NCBI RefSeq assembly: GCF_036662795.1
Contig: NZ_JBAFWZ010000004.1
Span: 120,234 to 184,233 of the forward strand
DNA: 64,000 nt
Direction: 5' to 3'
Source of the DNA: Lysinibacillus_B sp036662795
GTDB lineage: Bacteria; Bacillota; Bacilli; Bacillales_A; Planococcaceae
Under the pieces are notes generated by a model. It had not been told where the DNA came from. It saw nothing but the letters and a program-made list of their open reading frames with translations, and searched no databases. How positions within the stretch are numbered: position 1 is the first letter of the stretch; each line of letters starts with the position of its first letter. A program made the position numbers and the translations under genes. Of the stretch, positions 26,311 through 34,745 are shown piece after piece.

Positions 26311-27030
26311 TTAATCAAAATTTATACGTTGCTTATACATCGAAATCATATTGGCATTTTGTGTTTTCGTAGCTGCAACATTGGCACTTTCAAATACAGG
26401 AAATATCCCTGTTTTTTCGAATACTTTTTCCATTACGAGGCTAAGTAGTCCATTTAGTAGTGCAGAGCCAATCACTGTTGAGGCAGGTGCATATTGGAAG
26501 CCCTCATGATTTAAGATTCCATCCCCTACCGGAATATGAGAATCTATTACGATATCAACAATTTCCTCTAGTCTTTTGCCACTCTTGTGCTTAGAAGCCT
26601 GCTCAACATAGTTTAATGATTGCAGCGATAGTAGGAGTATATTAGATGATTTTGCAAGTAAGGCTGCATCAATAGGCGCACAATTTCTTCCAGACGTTGA
26701 GATGACAAGGAATATATCATTCTCATGAAAATCGAAAGAATTCCTATGTCGTTCTATAATCGTTGGATCCTTTTCATTACTGGATGAAGTCAGAGCACCA
26801 GCCTGTAAAGTTAATGGCTCAATTGTGATTGGTCGTACCGGCACGAGACCACCTGCACGGTAAAAAGCCTCCTGCGCGAGTAAGTGCGAATGACCACAGC
26901 CGAATAGCTGCAGGATCCCGCCTCTTTCGATACGATCAGCTATCATTCTAGCTGCCATTTCTAATTTCGGGTGTTCACTTTCGATGCTGTCGTGCAAAAG
27001 ATTTTGAACTTCTTTGAAATAGGAATGCAT
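26311..27030 (-). CDS. SIS-domain sugar-phosphate protein (UPF0309 type)
   Basis: This 239-residue SIS-domain protein has the phosphosugar loop GILQLFGCGHSHLLAQEAFYRAGG and a second FLVISTSGRNCAPIDAALLAK loop. It resembles UPF0309 proteins, relatives of MurQ and GlmS isomerase domains, but lacks clear evidence of etherase activity. Encoded between the nagR regulator gene (4-bp gap) and ptsH, it probably isomerises or binds an amino-sugar phosphate. A role replacing MurQ in MurNAc-6-phosphate breakdown is possible but speculative. Confidence 0.8.
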   Translation of the reverse strand: MHSYFKEVQNLLHDSIESEHPKLEMAARMIADRIERGGILQLFGCGHSHLLAQEAFYRAGGLVPVRPITIEPLTLQAGALTSSSNEKDPTIIERHRNSFDFHENDIFLVISTSGRNCAPIDAALLAKSSNILLLSLQSLNYVEQASKHKSGKRLEEIVDIVIDSHIPVGDGILNHEGFQYAPASTVIGSALLNGLLSLVMEKVFEKTGIFPVFESANVAATKTQNANMISMYKQRINFD

Positions 27031-27034
27031 ATTA

Positions 27035-27763
27035 TCACCTTTTTATCTCACTAATAAATTTATAGCGATCTGCTCGATACGTACTACGTACTAATTCAAA
27101 TGGAATTCCATCACTTAAATAGCTGATTCGCTTAATAATTAACACTGGTGCTGTCGGGCTAATTTGCAGGTATCTACAATCATCCTTTGCAACAATTGCT
27201 GCTTCCATTTGCTGAATGGCATTGCCAATTTTCTGATGGAATTTTGCTTCAATTAATGCATAAAGCGAGCCCATTATTTTCTTTTCATCGAGCTCTGGAT
27301 ATAATTTTACTGGTATATACGTTCTTTCAATGGCCATTGGTTTATCATTTGCATTTCGAATTCGGACAACGAAGAATACCTCTTCATCCTTTTCTAGTAA
27401 TAAATCGCTCGCAATATCGAATGGTGGCACGATTTTTTCAAATCTCAATATTTTACTGCTTGGCTCCATTCCCCTTGCCCGCATATCCTCTGTAAAGCTT
27501 GTTAATCCCATTAGTGGCTGCTCCAGCTTCGGGTTTGCTACATACGTTCCTCGTCCCTTTTCACGATACAATAAACCACTATTGACTAAAGTATTGATTG
27601 CCTGTCGTACCGTCATTCGACTAACACCGAACTGGATTGAAAGCTCTCGTTCTGAGGGAATGCTTTCGTCAATTCCGTATTCCTCCAAGTAAATGCGTTG
27701 CTTTAATATTTCTTCTATTTGTATATAGATTGGTATATGAGAATTTTTGTCTAACAATTGCAT
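27035..27763 (-). CDS. nagR: GntR/UTRA transcription regulator (NagR-like)
   Basis: This 242-residue regulator has a winged helix-turn-helix (about residues 10-75; SERELSIQFGVSRMTVRQAI and LVNSGLLYREKGRGTYV) and a C-terminal UTRA ligand domain (about residues 95-235), as in NagR/YvoA and DasR. These repressors let go of DNA when glucosamine-6-phosphate or GlcNAc-6-phosphate binds. Three GGTATA-type operators in the window (22921, 23025, 29031) fit its known site class. It follows nagA by 24 bp. Confidence 0.88.
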   Translation of the reverse strand: MQLLDKNSHIPIYIQIEEILKQRIYLEEYGIDESIPSERELSIQFGVSRMTVRQAINTLVNSGLLYREKGRGTYVANPKLEQPLMGLTSFTEDMRARGMEPSSKILRFEKIVPPFDIASDLLLEKDEEVFFVVRIRNANDKPMAIERTYIPVKLYPELDEKKIMGSLYALIEAKFHQKIGNAIQQMEAAIVAKDDCRYLQISPTAPVLIIKRISYLSDGIPFELVRSTYRADRYKFISEIKR

Positions 27764-27787
27764 TGCACCTTCCTTATATCTACAATT

Positions 27788-28945
27788 TTATCGCTCATAT
27801 ACAACTTTACCGTGACAAATAGTTTTTTGCACATTTAATTTTTGGTCTAGTAATACGAAGTCGGCATCAAATCCCTCAGCAATTTGTCCTTTCCTTGCTA
27901 ACTTCATTTGTTTAGCGGCATTGGTCGAGGACATGGCAACAAGCTCCTGTAAACTGCAACCTGTAACCGCTCTCATATTTTTCACTGCTCTTTCCATTGA
28001 AAGTACACTGCCAGCTAATGCCCCATTAGATAAATGAGCCCCTTCCTCCGTTACAGAAACATTTTGACCACCTAAATCATAGTTTCCGTACCGTAAACCT
28101 TTCGCTCGCATGGCATCAGTGATTAAAATAATGTCTGAAGCACCCTTTAATCGATACACAAGATCGACTGCTTTGGGATGACAATGTACAAAATCTACAA
28201 TAAGCTCTACTTTCACACGTTCATCTAGCAAGACCCCGCCTACAACACCAGGATCTCGGTGATGGAATGGGCGCATTTGATTATATAAATGCGTAGCCTT
28301 TGTAATACCATTGCTAATCGCTTGCTCCACCTCTTCAAATGTTGCATCAGAATGACCAATTGACGCGACTATACCTAAGTTTTCTAGCTCTCGAATTAAT
28401 TGAAGGCCACCTTCTACTTCAGGTGCTATTGTCATATTTTTTATGAGGTGATTGCTAAGCGCTTGCCATCGTTGTACATAGTAGGGAGACGGCGGAATGA
28501 TATATTGAATAGGCTGTGCACCAGCGCGCCGTCGCGATATAAACGGGCCCTCTACATGTACCCCAAGAATTTCTGCTTCCCCATCTTGTCTTCTATACCG
28601 CCCAACATTTATTAATGCTTTTTCGATAGCCTCAACTGACTGAGTCATCGTCGTTGCTAGGAACGCTGTGACACCTTCCTTCACTAGGAAGCTAGCTATC
28701 CCACGAAGCGCTTCCTCTGTACTATCCATCGTGTCATATCCAGCGGCTCCGTGAATATGTGTATCAATATACCCTGGCAGCAAAAGCCAATTTTGGCCAC
28801 TACCATCAATTGTGGTATATGCCTTTTCACATAGTCCTACACCAACTTTTTTAATTCTACCATCCTCAATAAATACATCCCCTTTAAACGGGTCAGCATT
28901 TTCATTGACAATGGTTACATTCGTAATGAACAGCGTGTTGCTCAA
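27788..28945 (-). CDS. nagA: N-acetylglucosamine-6-phosphate deacetylase
   Basis: This 385-residue amidohydrolase removes acetate from GlcNAc-6-phosphate. Metal and catalytic motifs are visible: DTHIHGAAGYD, HVEGPFIS, GHSDATFEEVEQAI, THLYNQMRPFHHRDPG and LITDAMRAKGL with the catalytic Asp. The start is a TTG at 28945 (MSNTLFITN) with a near-perfect GGAGGTG four bases upstream; the ATG nine codons earlier would translate through that site and is rejected. It heads the nagA-nagR-SIS-ptsH-ptsI-acetyltransferase operon. Confidence 0.95.
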   Translation of the reverse strand: MSNTLFITNVTIVNENADPFKGDVFIEDGRIKKVGVGLCEKAYTTIDGSGQNWLLLPGYIDTHIHGAAGYDTMDSTEEALRGIASFLVKEGVTAFLATTMTQSVEAIEKALINVGRYRRQDGEAEILGVHVEGPFISRRRAGAQPIQYIIPPSPYYVQRWQALSNHLIKNMTIAPEVEGGLQLIRELENLGIVASIGHSDATFEEVEQAISNGITKATHLYNQMRPFHHRDPGVVGGVLLDERVKVELIVDFVHCHPKAVDLVYRLKGASDIILITDAMRAKGLRYGNYDLGGQNVSVTEEGAHLSNGALAGSVLSMERAVKNMRAVTGCSLQELVAMSSTNAAKQMKLARKGQIAEGFDADFVLLDQKLNVQKTICHGKVVYER

Positions 28946-29030
28946 ATAAACACCTCCTATCCATAACAGCAATGGGCGCCCATCCTACTGAAACGGTTGG
29001 CATTGCTGTTAGCGCGGCTAATATTCGTAA

Positions 29031-29058
29031 ATCGGTATAGTTGTCTATACCAATTATA
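29031..29058 (-). promoter_or_regulatory. nagA promoter -10 with overlapping NagR operator
   Basis: The minus-strand -10 TATAAT is at 29053-29058 with a weak -35 (TTGTTT, 16 bp further). Just downstream, and overlapping its end, lies the dyad GGTATAG-TTGT-CTATACC (29034-29051, perfect 7-bp arms) inside ATTGGTATAGACAACTAT, a classic NagR/DasR site. Bound repressor would cover the transcription start. Confidence 0.82.
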
Positions 29059-29149
29059 AATTCAATGCGGCGAAAAACAAAGCATTTTTTTCTGTTATTG
29101 TCGTTTTTTTCTAAAAATTGTTTAAAATATCGTTTTGCAGGAGCGAAAT

Positions 29150-29705
29150 TGGTGAAGATTTTTCTAGGTTGGTCGGGGATTTTAGGTGTGAATTTTTAGG
29201 TTGGTGAGTAGATTTGATTTTTGGGCTAGTTTTTTAGGAATTTTGCTAGTATTTTTGAAAATTTGGCTAGTAAAGCTAGATTGGTCAAGATTTCATCCGC
29301 AAAATTTTCACGTTGGCGAGTAAATTTAAAAGTTTGGCTAGTATTCTCGATTTTTGGGCTAGTATTTTTGAAAATTTGGCTAGTATTTCGAAAATTTGGC
29401 TAGTATTCTGAAAAATGTGGCTAGTGAAGCTAGGTCGGTCAAGATTTCATCCGCAAATTTTCACGTTGGCGAGTAAATTTGATTTTTTGGCTAGTATTTT
29501 TGAAAATGTGGCTAGTGAAGCTAGATCGGTCACGATTTCATCCGCAAATTTTCACGTTGGCGAGTAAATTTAAAAGTTTGGCTAGTATTTCGAAAAATTC
29601 GGCTAGTATTCTCGATTTTTTGGCTAGTATTTTTGAAAATTTGGCTAGTATTTTGAAAAATGTGGCTAGTGAAGCTAGGTTGCCCAGATTTTTTGCACAA
29701 ATTAT
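29150..29705. repeat. Nested intergenic repeat field (GGCTAGT modules)
   Basis: This AT-rich field is built from a head module of about 50 bp (GGTCAAGATTTCATCCGCAA followed by TTCACGTTGGCGAGTAAATTT) starting at about 29274, 29428 and 29518, with a decayed copy near 29170. Each is followed by a varying number of 20-24 bp modules of the form GGCTAGTATTTTTGAAAATT. Frames on both strands stay open only because the unit lacks stops, so I do not call a gene. It fills most of the 28945-29790 gap. Confidence 0.85.
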
Positions 29706-29741
29706 CACATTGAAGAGTATTATTTTGACGATTTTCCCTAC

Positions 29742-29767
29742 AAAAAAGGATGCCAATATGACATCCT
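29742..29767 (-). terminator. Terminator after deoC
   Basis: A 6-bp stem AGGATG/CATCCT with a nine-base loop is followed by six T residues on the minus strand, 24 bp after the deoC stop. Confidence 0.75.
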
Positions 29768-29790
29768 GTTTCCTCTTGTATCAAAACAAA

Positions 29791-30459
29791 TTAGTAATTT
29801 GATTCTGAAGTTAATCCGTTCATAATGGTTACGCCTGAGCTTGCCCCAATACGTGTTGCGCCATTTTCGATCATCTTTTGCATATCTTCTAGATTGCGAA
29901 CACCACCAGAGGCCTTTACGCCAATGTCAGGTCCAACTGTTTTACGCATTAATGCAATATCTTCAGCCGTTGCGCCACCAGTAGAGAAGCCTGTGGATGT
30001 TTTGACAAAATGAGCACCAGCTTCGACTGATAGTTGGCAGGCTTTCACTTTTTCTTCGTCTGTCAGGAGGCATGTTTCAATGATTACTTTTACAAGTGTA
30101 CCATTTGCCGCATCGACTACCGCTTTAATATCTTCACGAACTTTATCGTAGTCTCCATCTTTTAAGGCGCCAATGTTGATCACCATATCGATCTCGCCAG
30201 CACCGTTTGCAATCGCATCTTTTGTTTCAAATGCCTTTACAGCTGAAGTAGATGCGCCTAATGGGAAGCCAATTACAGTACATACTTTTACTTCTGTACC
30301 ATCTAACCTCTCCGCACAAGTTTTCACCCACGTTGGATTTACACAAACTGAAGCAAATGTATATTTTTTTGCTTCCTCACAAATTTGGAGAATTCCCTCT
30401 TTCGTTGCATCCGCCTTTAAAAGTGTATGATCAATCATTGCAGCATAATTTATAGACAT
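29791..30459 (-). CDS. deoC: Deoxyribose-phosphate aldolase
   Basis: This 222-residue TIM-barrel aldolase splits 2-deoxyribose 5-phosphate to glyceraldehyde 3-phosphate and acetaldehyde in deoxynucleoside catabolism. Seen are IDHTLLKADAT at the front, the EIDMVINIGALKDGDY region, the Schiff-base Lys in FVKTSTGFSTGGAT and GVKASGGVRN. The ATG at 30459 has AAGGAGC eight bases before. It is a single-gene unit with its own terminator. Confidence 0.96.
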   Translation of the reverse strand: MSINYAAMIDHTLLKADATKEGILQICEEAKKYTFASVCVNPTWVKTCAERLDGTEVKVCTVIGFPLGASTSAVKAFETKDAIANGAGEIDMVINIGALKDGDYDKVREDIKAVVDAANGTLVKVIIETCLLTDEEKVKACQLSVEAGAHFVKTSTGFSTGGATAEDIALMRKTVGPDIGVKASGGVRNLEDMQKMIENGATRIGASSGVTIMNGLTSESNY

Positions 30460-30540
30460 TATAAAAAGCTCCTTCACTTAAGTTGTACGTACCTCTTCAT
30501 CATATCATGTTGACATAGTACATCAAAATAAACAGACTCT

Positions 30541-30954
30541 TCAATTATTTTTTGCATAATGCCTTGTTTCTATGATTTCTTTTGATTCATAATCTATGTA
30601 TTGAACAGTTACACCTATTTGCATTCCACTATATACTTGATAACGGATCGAGTCCTCCACTAAACTAAGCTCAATCATCTTTACTGAAACATCATCTACA
30701 TACAATGACTTGTCGACAGAAAACTCTAAAAGCTGGAGCTCTCTATCAAAAATGAATGATGTATAGGCAATCGTTTCTGGGAGCACTTTTCGCTCAACCT
30801 CATATTGAAAAGCCTCTAGCGTACTGAAGCTTTCCTCCATTGCTTGTAGGCGATCTTCCTCGTACATATAAAGATAAATAAAGCCGTCTCTCAGTTCATA
30901 ATGCCTGATTCTTGTAGGATCATAATTTGAAAAAGTATGTAGCCGTCCCATCAC
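30541..30954 (-). CDS. Unknown protein, uncertain N terminus
   Basis: I do not recognise this family. The 137-residue frame starts at a GTG and has mixed alpha/beta character with many aromatic and acidic residues (IRHYELRDGFIYLYMYEED, DSIRYQVYSGMQIGVTVQYI). No ribosome-binding site precedes the GTG, and the frame stays open upstream for 26 more codons of coding-like sequence (…GIKKGAKRNPTELIKITLPD) to a TAG near 31033, with no ATG, GTG or TTG. Either it uses a rare ATT/ATA start behind TAGGGGG or TAATAGGG, or the 5' end is broken. Confidence 0.55.
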   Translation of the reverse strand: MMGRLHTFSNYDPTRIRHYELRDGFIYLYMYEEDRLQAMEESFSTLEAFQYEVERKVLPETIAYTSFIFDRELQLLEFSVDKSLYVDDVSVKMIELSLVEDSIRYQVYSGMQIGVTVQYIDYESKEIIETRHYAKNN

Positions 30955-31033
30955 ATCATCTGGTAGTGTAATTTTTATAAGCTCTGTTGGATTCCTTTTT
31001 GCCCCTTTTTTAATCCCTATTACGAACGCCCCC

Positions 31034-31236
31034 TAAACTAAGTATTGCATCTTTTTATTTTATATCAAATAAACTTGGCATAAATAGATAAATTACTCTT
31101 ATTTGTATCTACTTTGTTAACAGTAGTCCTAACTAACATAAAAACTGACTTAATTTTAGATAGCAAGCTCTGTTCATAAAAATGAATCCCTTTAATGGAA
31201 TGGATAAAATTCTTCTGACTAATAGGATATTCTAAT
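31034..31236. other. AT-rich intergenic stretch, nothing recognised
   Basis: About 200 bp (about 340 bp counted from the GTG of the previous gene to the next stop) with no frame, repeat or hairpin that I can support other than the terminator that follows at 31237. Confidence 0.5.
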
Positions 31237-31285
31237 AAAAAAACTCCGCCTAGATAGACTTTTTAGTGTCTACTCTATTCGGAGT
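31237..31285 (-). terminator. Terminator after the polysaccharide deacetylase gene
   Basis: ACTCCG...CGGAGT arms with inner AGTAGACACT/AGTCTATCT pairing form a long hairpin, followed on the minus strand by seven T residues. Confidence 0.85.
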
Positions 31286-31296
31286 CTTCAATAATA

Positions 31297-32466
31297 TTAT
31301 TTAGTTTCTTGTATAATTTTTACTAGTTCTTCACCTGTAAAATTTCCGTCGACTGTAATTCGGTTTAACTGCATTAAAGATTCATAGCTATAGTTAACGC
31401 CCTTCTTAACAGTAACGCCGATTTTCGCACCTAATTCCGATGCAATTTCTCGGACTTCTTCACTTGATTCGCCATATGGATAACTAATTATCACAGATTC
31501 GTAGCCCATTTTTTCACGGATAATGTCTTGTGCCGCACTAATGTCTTTTGTGATTCTTGCCACGTATTCTTCGCGAGTTTCCCAAGTTCCATCTGACTTT
31601 TTCTGTGGAGCAGCGATTTGGCCGATATCTTTTCCTGCTTGTTGCTCGATTTTCCGATGTGAATCCCATGTATGACTTTGGATTGTAATATAATCCTTCA
31701 TCTCATGAGCTTCTTCCCACTTAAATTTCGGGATTTCATTCGGATAATTATTTACACCTTCATGCTCAATACGACTAGCAATAACAAAGACCGTTGCTTG
31801 TAACCCATACTTTTTTAAAATAGGATATGCAGTCGTATAGTTATCTCGATAACCATCGTCAAGAGTTATTAAAATCGGGTTTTCAGGTAAATCTTTTTGA
31901 TTAAAATAATAATCATATAATTGGAATGGTGTAATTCCATTATAATTCGCTTCACTTAGTGCCTTCAAGTGTTCTTCAAAACGCTCTGGCTGTGTATTAA
32001 TCGTATCATTAGGTCGTTCATTGACAGTGTGATACATCAAAATAGGTATAGTGCTTTTAGACTTAACAGACACTTCCGAGGAATCTGCTGATGCGACTAA
32101 GTTATAATGTTCCTCTATAAACGTATTTGGAAGCATTATTTTATCTTCCTCAACCTTTAATGGATCTGAATATTCTTCTCCATTTACAATAATCTCTTTT
32201 GATATTAGATCAAATTCAGTAGTTTTATCATTGATTGTTAATTGCCATTGCTTATCACCCTTATGTTGGGCTGTGACATTATACAATTTTTCAATTACTG
32301 AAAGAGGTACGTACACAAACTCATCATCAATAATAGGCTCTTGCTCAAATCCCTTTATTTTATCATCAACAATTAAAATATTTTTTTTAGAAGTTAGAGC
32401 AAAGAATAGCACGATAATACCTAACAACACTATTACACTACTAACGATTTTAGTTTTCTTTGTCAT
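31297..32466 (-). CDS. Secreted polysaccharide deacetylase with copper-amine-oxidase N-like domain
   Basis: This 389-residue protein has a membrane segment or signal at residues 5-24, then a copper amine oxidase N-terminal-like beta domain (about residues 30-125; FVYVPLSVIEKLYNVTAQ, KIMLPNTFIEEHYNLVAS), then a CE4 polysaccharide deacetylase domain with ILMYHTVNE, the metal Asp pair LITLDDGYRDN and the SHTWDSHRK motif. CE4 enzymes deacetylate GlcNAc polymers such as peptidoglycan or exopolysaccharide. The ATG at 32466 has AGGTGG four bases before. It follows the GH-like gene closely and shares its extra domain. Confidence 0.85.
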   Translation of the reverse strand: MTKKTKIVSSVIVLLGIIVLFFALTSKKNILIVDDKIKGFEQEPIIDDEFVYVPLSVIEKLYNVTAQHKGDKQWQLTINDKTTEFDLISKEIIVNGEEYSDPLKVEEDKIMLPNTFIEEHYNLVASADSSEVSVKSKSTIPILMYHTVNERPNDTINTQPERFEEHLKALSEANYNGITPFQLYDYYFNQKDLPENPILITLDDGYRDNYTTAYPILKKYGLQATVFVIASRIEHEGVNNYPNEIPKFKWEEAHEMKDYITIQSHTWDSHRKIEQQAGKDIGQIAAPQKKSDGTWETREEYVARITKDISAAQDIIREKMGYESVIISYPYGESSEEVREIASELGAKIGVTVKKGVNYSYESLMQLNRITVDGNFTGEELVKIIQETK

Positions 32467-32530
32467 TTTTCCACCTATACATTTCTTTTTTATCAATACA
32501 ATTTTATCTGTTGGTACTATAGTTTATACA

Positions 32531-34507
32531 TTATTGCGAAATACTAATTCCGTGTGACTTACTATCGTAAGAAATTTTCGCATTTAATGCATCGGCTACT
32601 ACCCGTAACGGAACAAACGTAGTGCCATTTTTCAGTATCGGTGCTGCCTCAAAGGTAATAGTCTTACCATTAATTGACCCTGTTTTAGAACCAACTGTCA
32701 TCACAATTTTAGATGAACCTTTATTAATTGTAATACGCTTTGTCGAGGCTTGATAGTGAACTGTACCATTTAAGTTTTCACTAATAAATCGAATCGGAAC
32801 TAACGTACGTCCATTTGTAGTAAATGGTGCTACTTCTAACTCTGCCATGCCAACATTTTTATAGGCAAATTTATCATTTAAGAACAGCTGTAGTTGTCCT
32901 GGCTGTAAATCTAATTTTGCACTGCTCTTATTAAATGTAACAGTTTTTGTTGTGGCAACTCTGTTTTTCGAATCGTAAACAACTACCTTTAATTTGTTTG
33001 ATGCCTTTAGCTGAGAAGGAGAAATAGTAATATCATATGGGAATGCTGTAGATTGTCCAATATTTTGACCATTTAACTCATAAACAACTTTTGATATATA
33101 TGGATCATATGTTTTAACGTATGATGAAATTTTCACTGGAGAGCTATAGCGAATTGTTGCATTATTAATATTTACTGTTCCTTTTCCAGTTGTTGAATTT
33201 GAAACAAATGCCCCATTTACAACCTTGGATAAGAAATAATCTTGACTAATAATCTCTTTATAAGTATTAGTGATTGTTTTATTTGCTGTTAAACTAAAAT
33301 TATTTAAACGGCGATCCTCTGCTACATACCGAGAGGTTAACGTATCTACACTAAACCAATGAACTGATTTGATACGCGGATATTTTAAACGAATACCTTC
33401 ATAGAATAAGCGCATTTTCGCTTGTCCAAATTTAGTTTGGTCCTTGCGCTGACCATTTGTAGTTTCAGAGAAGTGACTCGCTCCGTATTCTGCAATCATC
33501 ATCGGCTTATTTGGGTACTTATTATATACTGTATCTAAGAAAGTTAATGGGTTCACATTTTCTGTGCTAATATGCGCTTGTCCGTTGTTAAATGGATTCG
33601 AGTAAACATTCATCCCTACCCAATCTACCGCTGCATCACCTGGATAATAACTATGAATTGTATCTGCCGGCATACTGTTTGGCGACCAGACCATCGCAAT
33701 ATTCGGTGCATTTTCACGCAAAACTTTTGCAACTAATTGAAACTTTTCTTTATATAGGGTTGGATTGCCATGCCATTTAACCCATTTACCATTCATTTCA
33801 GAGGCGAATCGAACAAAAATTGGAATTTCACTTGCTTTTGCATCATTTGCAAATTGTTTTAAATATCCATCATTATTTACTTGAGATAACCCTTGCTCAG
33901 GCTGTAGCGCAATTTGTAAAGCACCACCTGCCTCTTTCACAAGCCTTGCTGTTTCCTTCGGGAATGGTGTACCGTATTTGTGGTAAACAAAGAATGTAGC
34001 ATGAATTTTACTAATTAGATTATTAAAATCACTATACTTATTCGCATATTTACCGCCAGTATTTTCATATCGTGTATCTTGATCTATAAATGCACCAAAG
34101 TATGCACCACTAGCTGGCTCGTATTTTGCCAAAGGCTTAGATTGAATTTTATCTACTTCGAAGTATACATCCACTTCACTAAATAAGTTATCTGCTAATT
34201 GTTTAGTAGCTAAATAAGTTTGAGTTGCTCCTAAAGCTTTATGTAATTCTGCTTCTGCATAATATGTATTTGCAGCATTTTGGAATTGGCCTAGTTTTTC
34301 ATAGCATACTGCTAACCCACGATACGTACTAGCCTTTTTCGAGATGCTAATTGCCTTCTGGTATTGAGGTATCGCTAAATCGCATCTTCCAGCTTTTTGA
34401 TAATCCATGGCAGCCTTCACATACTTCCAATCTGAAGCACTTGCCGTTTGCATCGGAATCAATGAAAGACACAGTACAATTATTATTGCATAAGTAATTT
34501 TTTTCAT
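32531..34507 (-). CDS. Secreted TPR protein with GH26-like glycosidase and copper-amine-oxidase N-like domains
   Basis: This 658-residue secreted protein has a signal peptide (residues 1-24), two or three TPR helices (about 28-110), a (beta/alpha)8 glycoside hydrolase region resembling GH26 (about 115-410) with a candidate acid/base Glu in VRFASEMNGKW and nucleophile Glu in PMMIAEYGASH, a beta-sandwich of the bacterial Ig type (about 430-535), and a C-terminal copper amine oxidase N-like domain (about 545-658). It probably cuts or edits an exopolysaccharide outside the cell, working with the deacetylase encoded 64 bp downstream. The substrate is not identifiable. Confidence 0.75.
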   Translation of the reverse strand: MKKITYAIIIVLCLSLIPMQTASASDWKYVKAAMDYQKAGRCDLAIPQYQKAISISKKASTYRGLAVCYEKLGQFQNAANTYYAEAELHKALGATQTYLATKQLADNLFSEVDVYFEVDKIQSKPLAKYEPASGAYFGAFIDQDTRYENTGGKYANKYSDFNNLISKIHATFFVYHKYGTPFPKETARLVKEAGGALQIALQPEQGLSQVNNDGYLKQFANDAKASEIPIFVRFASEMNGKWVKWHGNPTLYKEKFQLVAKVLRENAPNIAMVWSPNSMPADTIHSYYPGDAAVDWVGMNVYSNPFNNGQAHISTENVNPLTFLDTVYNKYPNKPMMIAEYGASHFSETTNGQRKDQTKFGQAKMRLFYEGIRLKYPRIKSVHWFSVDTLTSRYVAEDRRLNNFSLTANKTITNTYKEIISQDYFLSKVVNGAFVSNSTTGKGTVNINNATIRYSSPVKISSYVKTYDPYISKVVYELNGQNIGQSTAFPYDITISPSQLKASNKLKVVVYDSKNRVATTKTVTFNKSSAKLDLQPGQLQLFLNDKFAYKNVGMAELEVAPFTTNGRTLVPIRFISENLNGTVHYQASTKRITINKGSSKIVMTVGSKTGSINGKTITFEAAPILKNGTTFVPLRVVADALNAKISYDSKSHGISISQ

Positions 34508-34698
34508 CTGCTTACCCCCTAAAATTTACATATTTTACTCTATTCTATAAGAAATAACTATAATAGTGAACTTATATTTAAAAAATGAATACGAAAATAC
34601 AAAACTATTTGTTATATAGAGCAGTTGCTACCATATCGTTCATTTTCTTTTGCGAAAATTAACTTCCCCTTAAGGAACAATTAGAGCTATGCACATCC

Positions 34699-34731
34699 AA
34701 ACGCCCATTTCTCAAGCAGAAATGGGCGTTC
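34699..34731. terminator. Hairpin downstream of mtaB
   Basis: AACGCCCATTTCT/AGAAATGGGCGTT is a perfect 13-bp inverted repeat with a 7-base loop in the gap after mtaB. The T tail is short on both strands, so it may be a modest terminator. Confidence 0.65.
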
Positions 34732-34745
34732 TATCAGTGTACTTA

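Noticed and set aside
27710..27745. ATTGGTATATGAG inside the nagR coding start as another NagR operator
   Set aside because: It lies within codons for the conserved IPIYIQIEE segment and lacks the second half of the dyad.
29479..29802. A 107-codon plus-strand frame (and minus-strand partners of 72-84 codons) in the GGCTAGT field
   Set aside because: The frame is made of repeat units, is open in several frames on both strands, has no ribosome-binding site and no protein-like composition.
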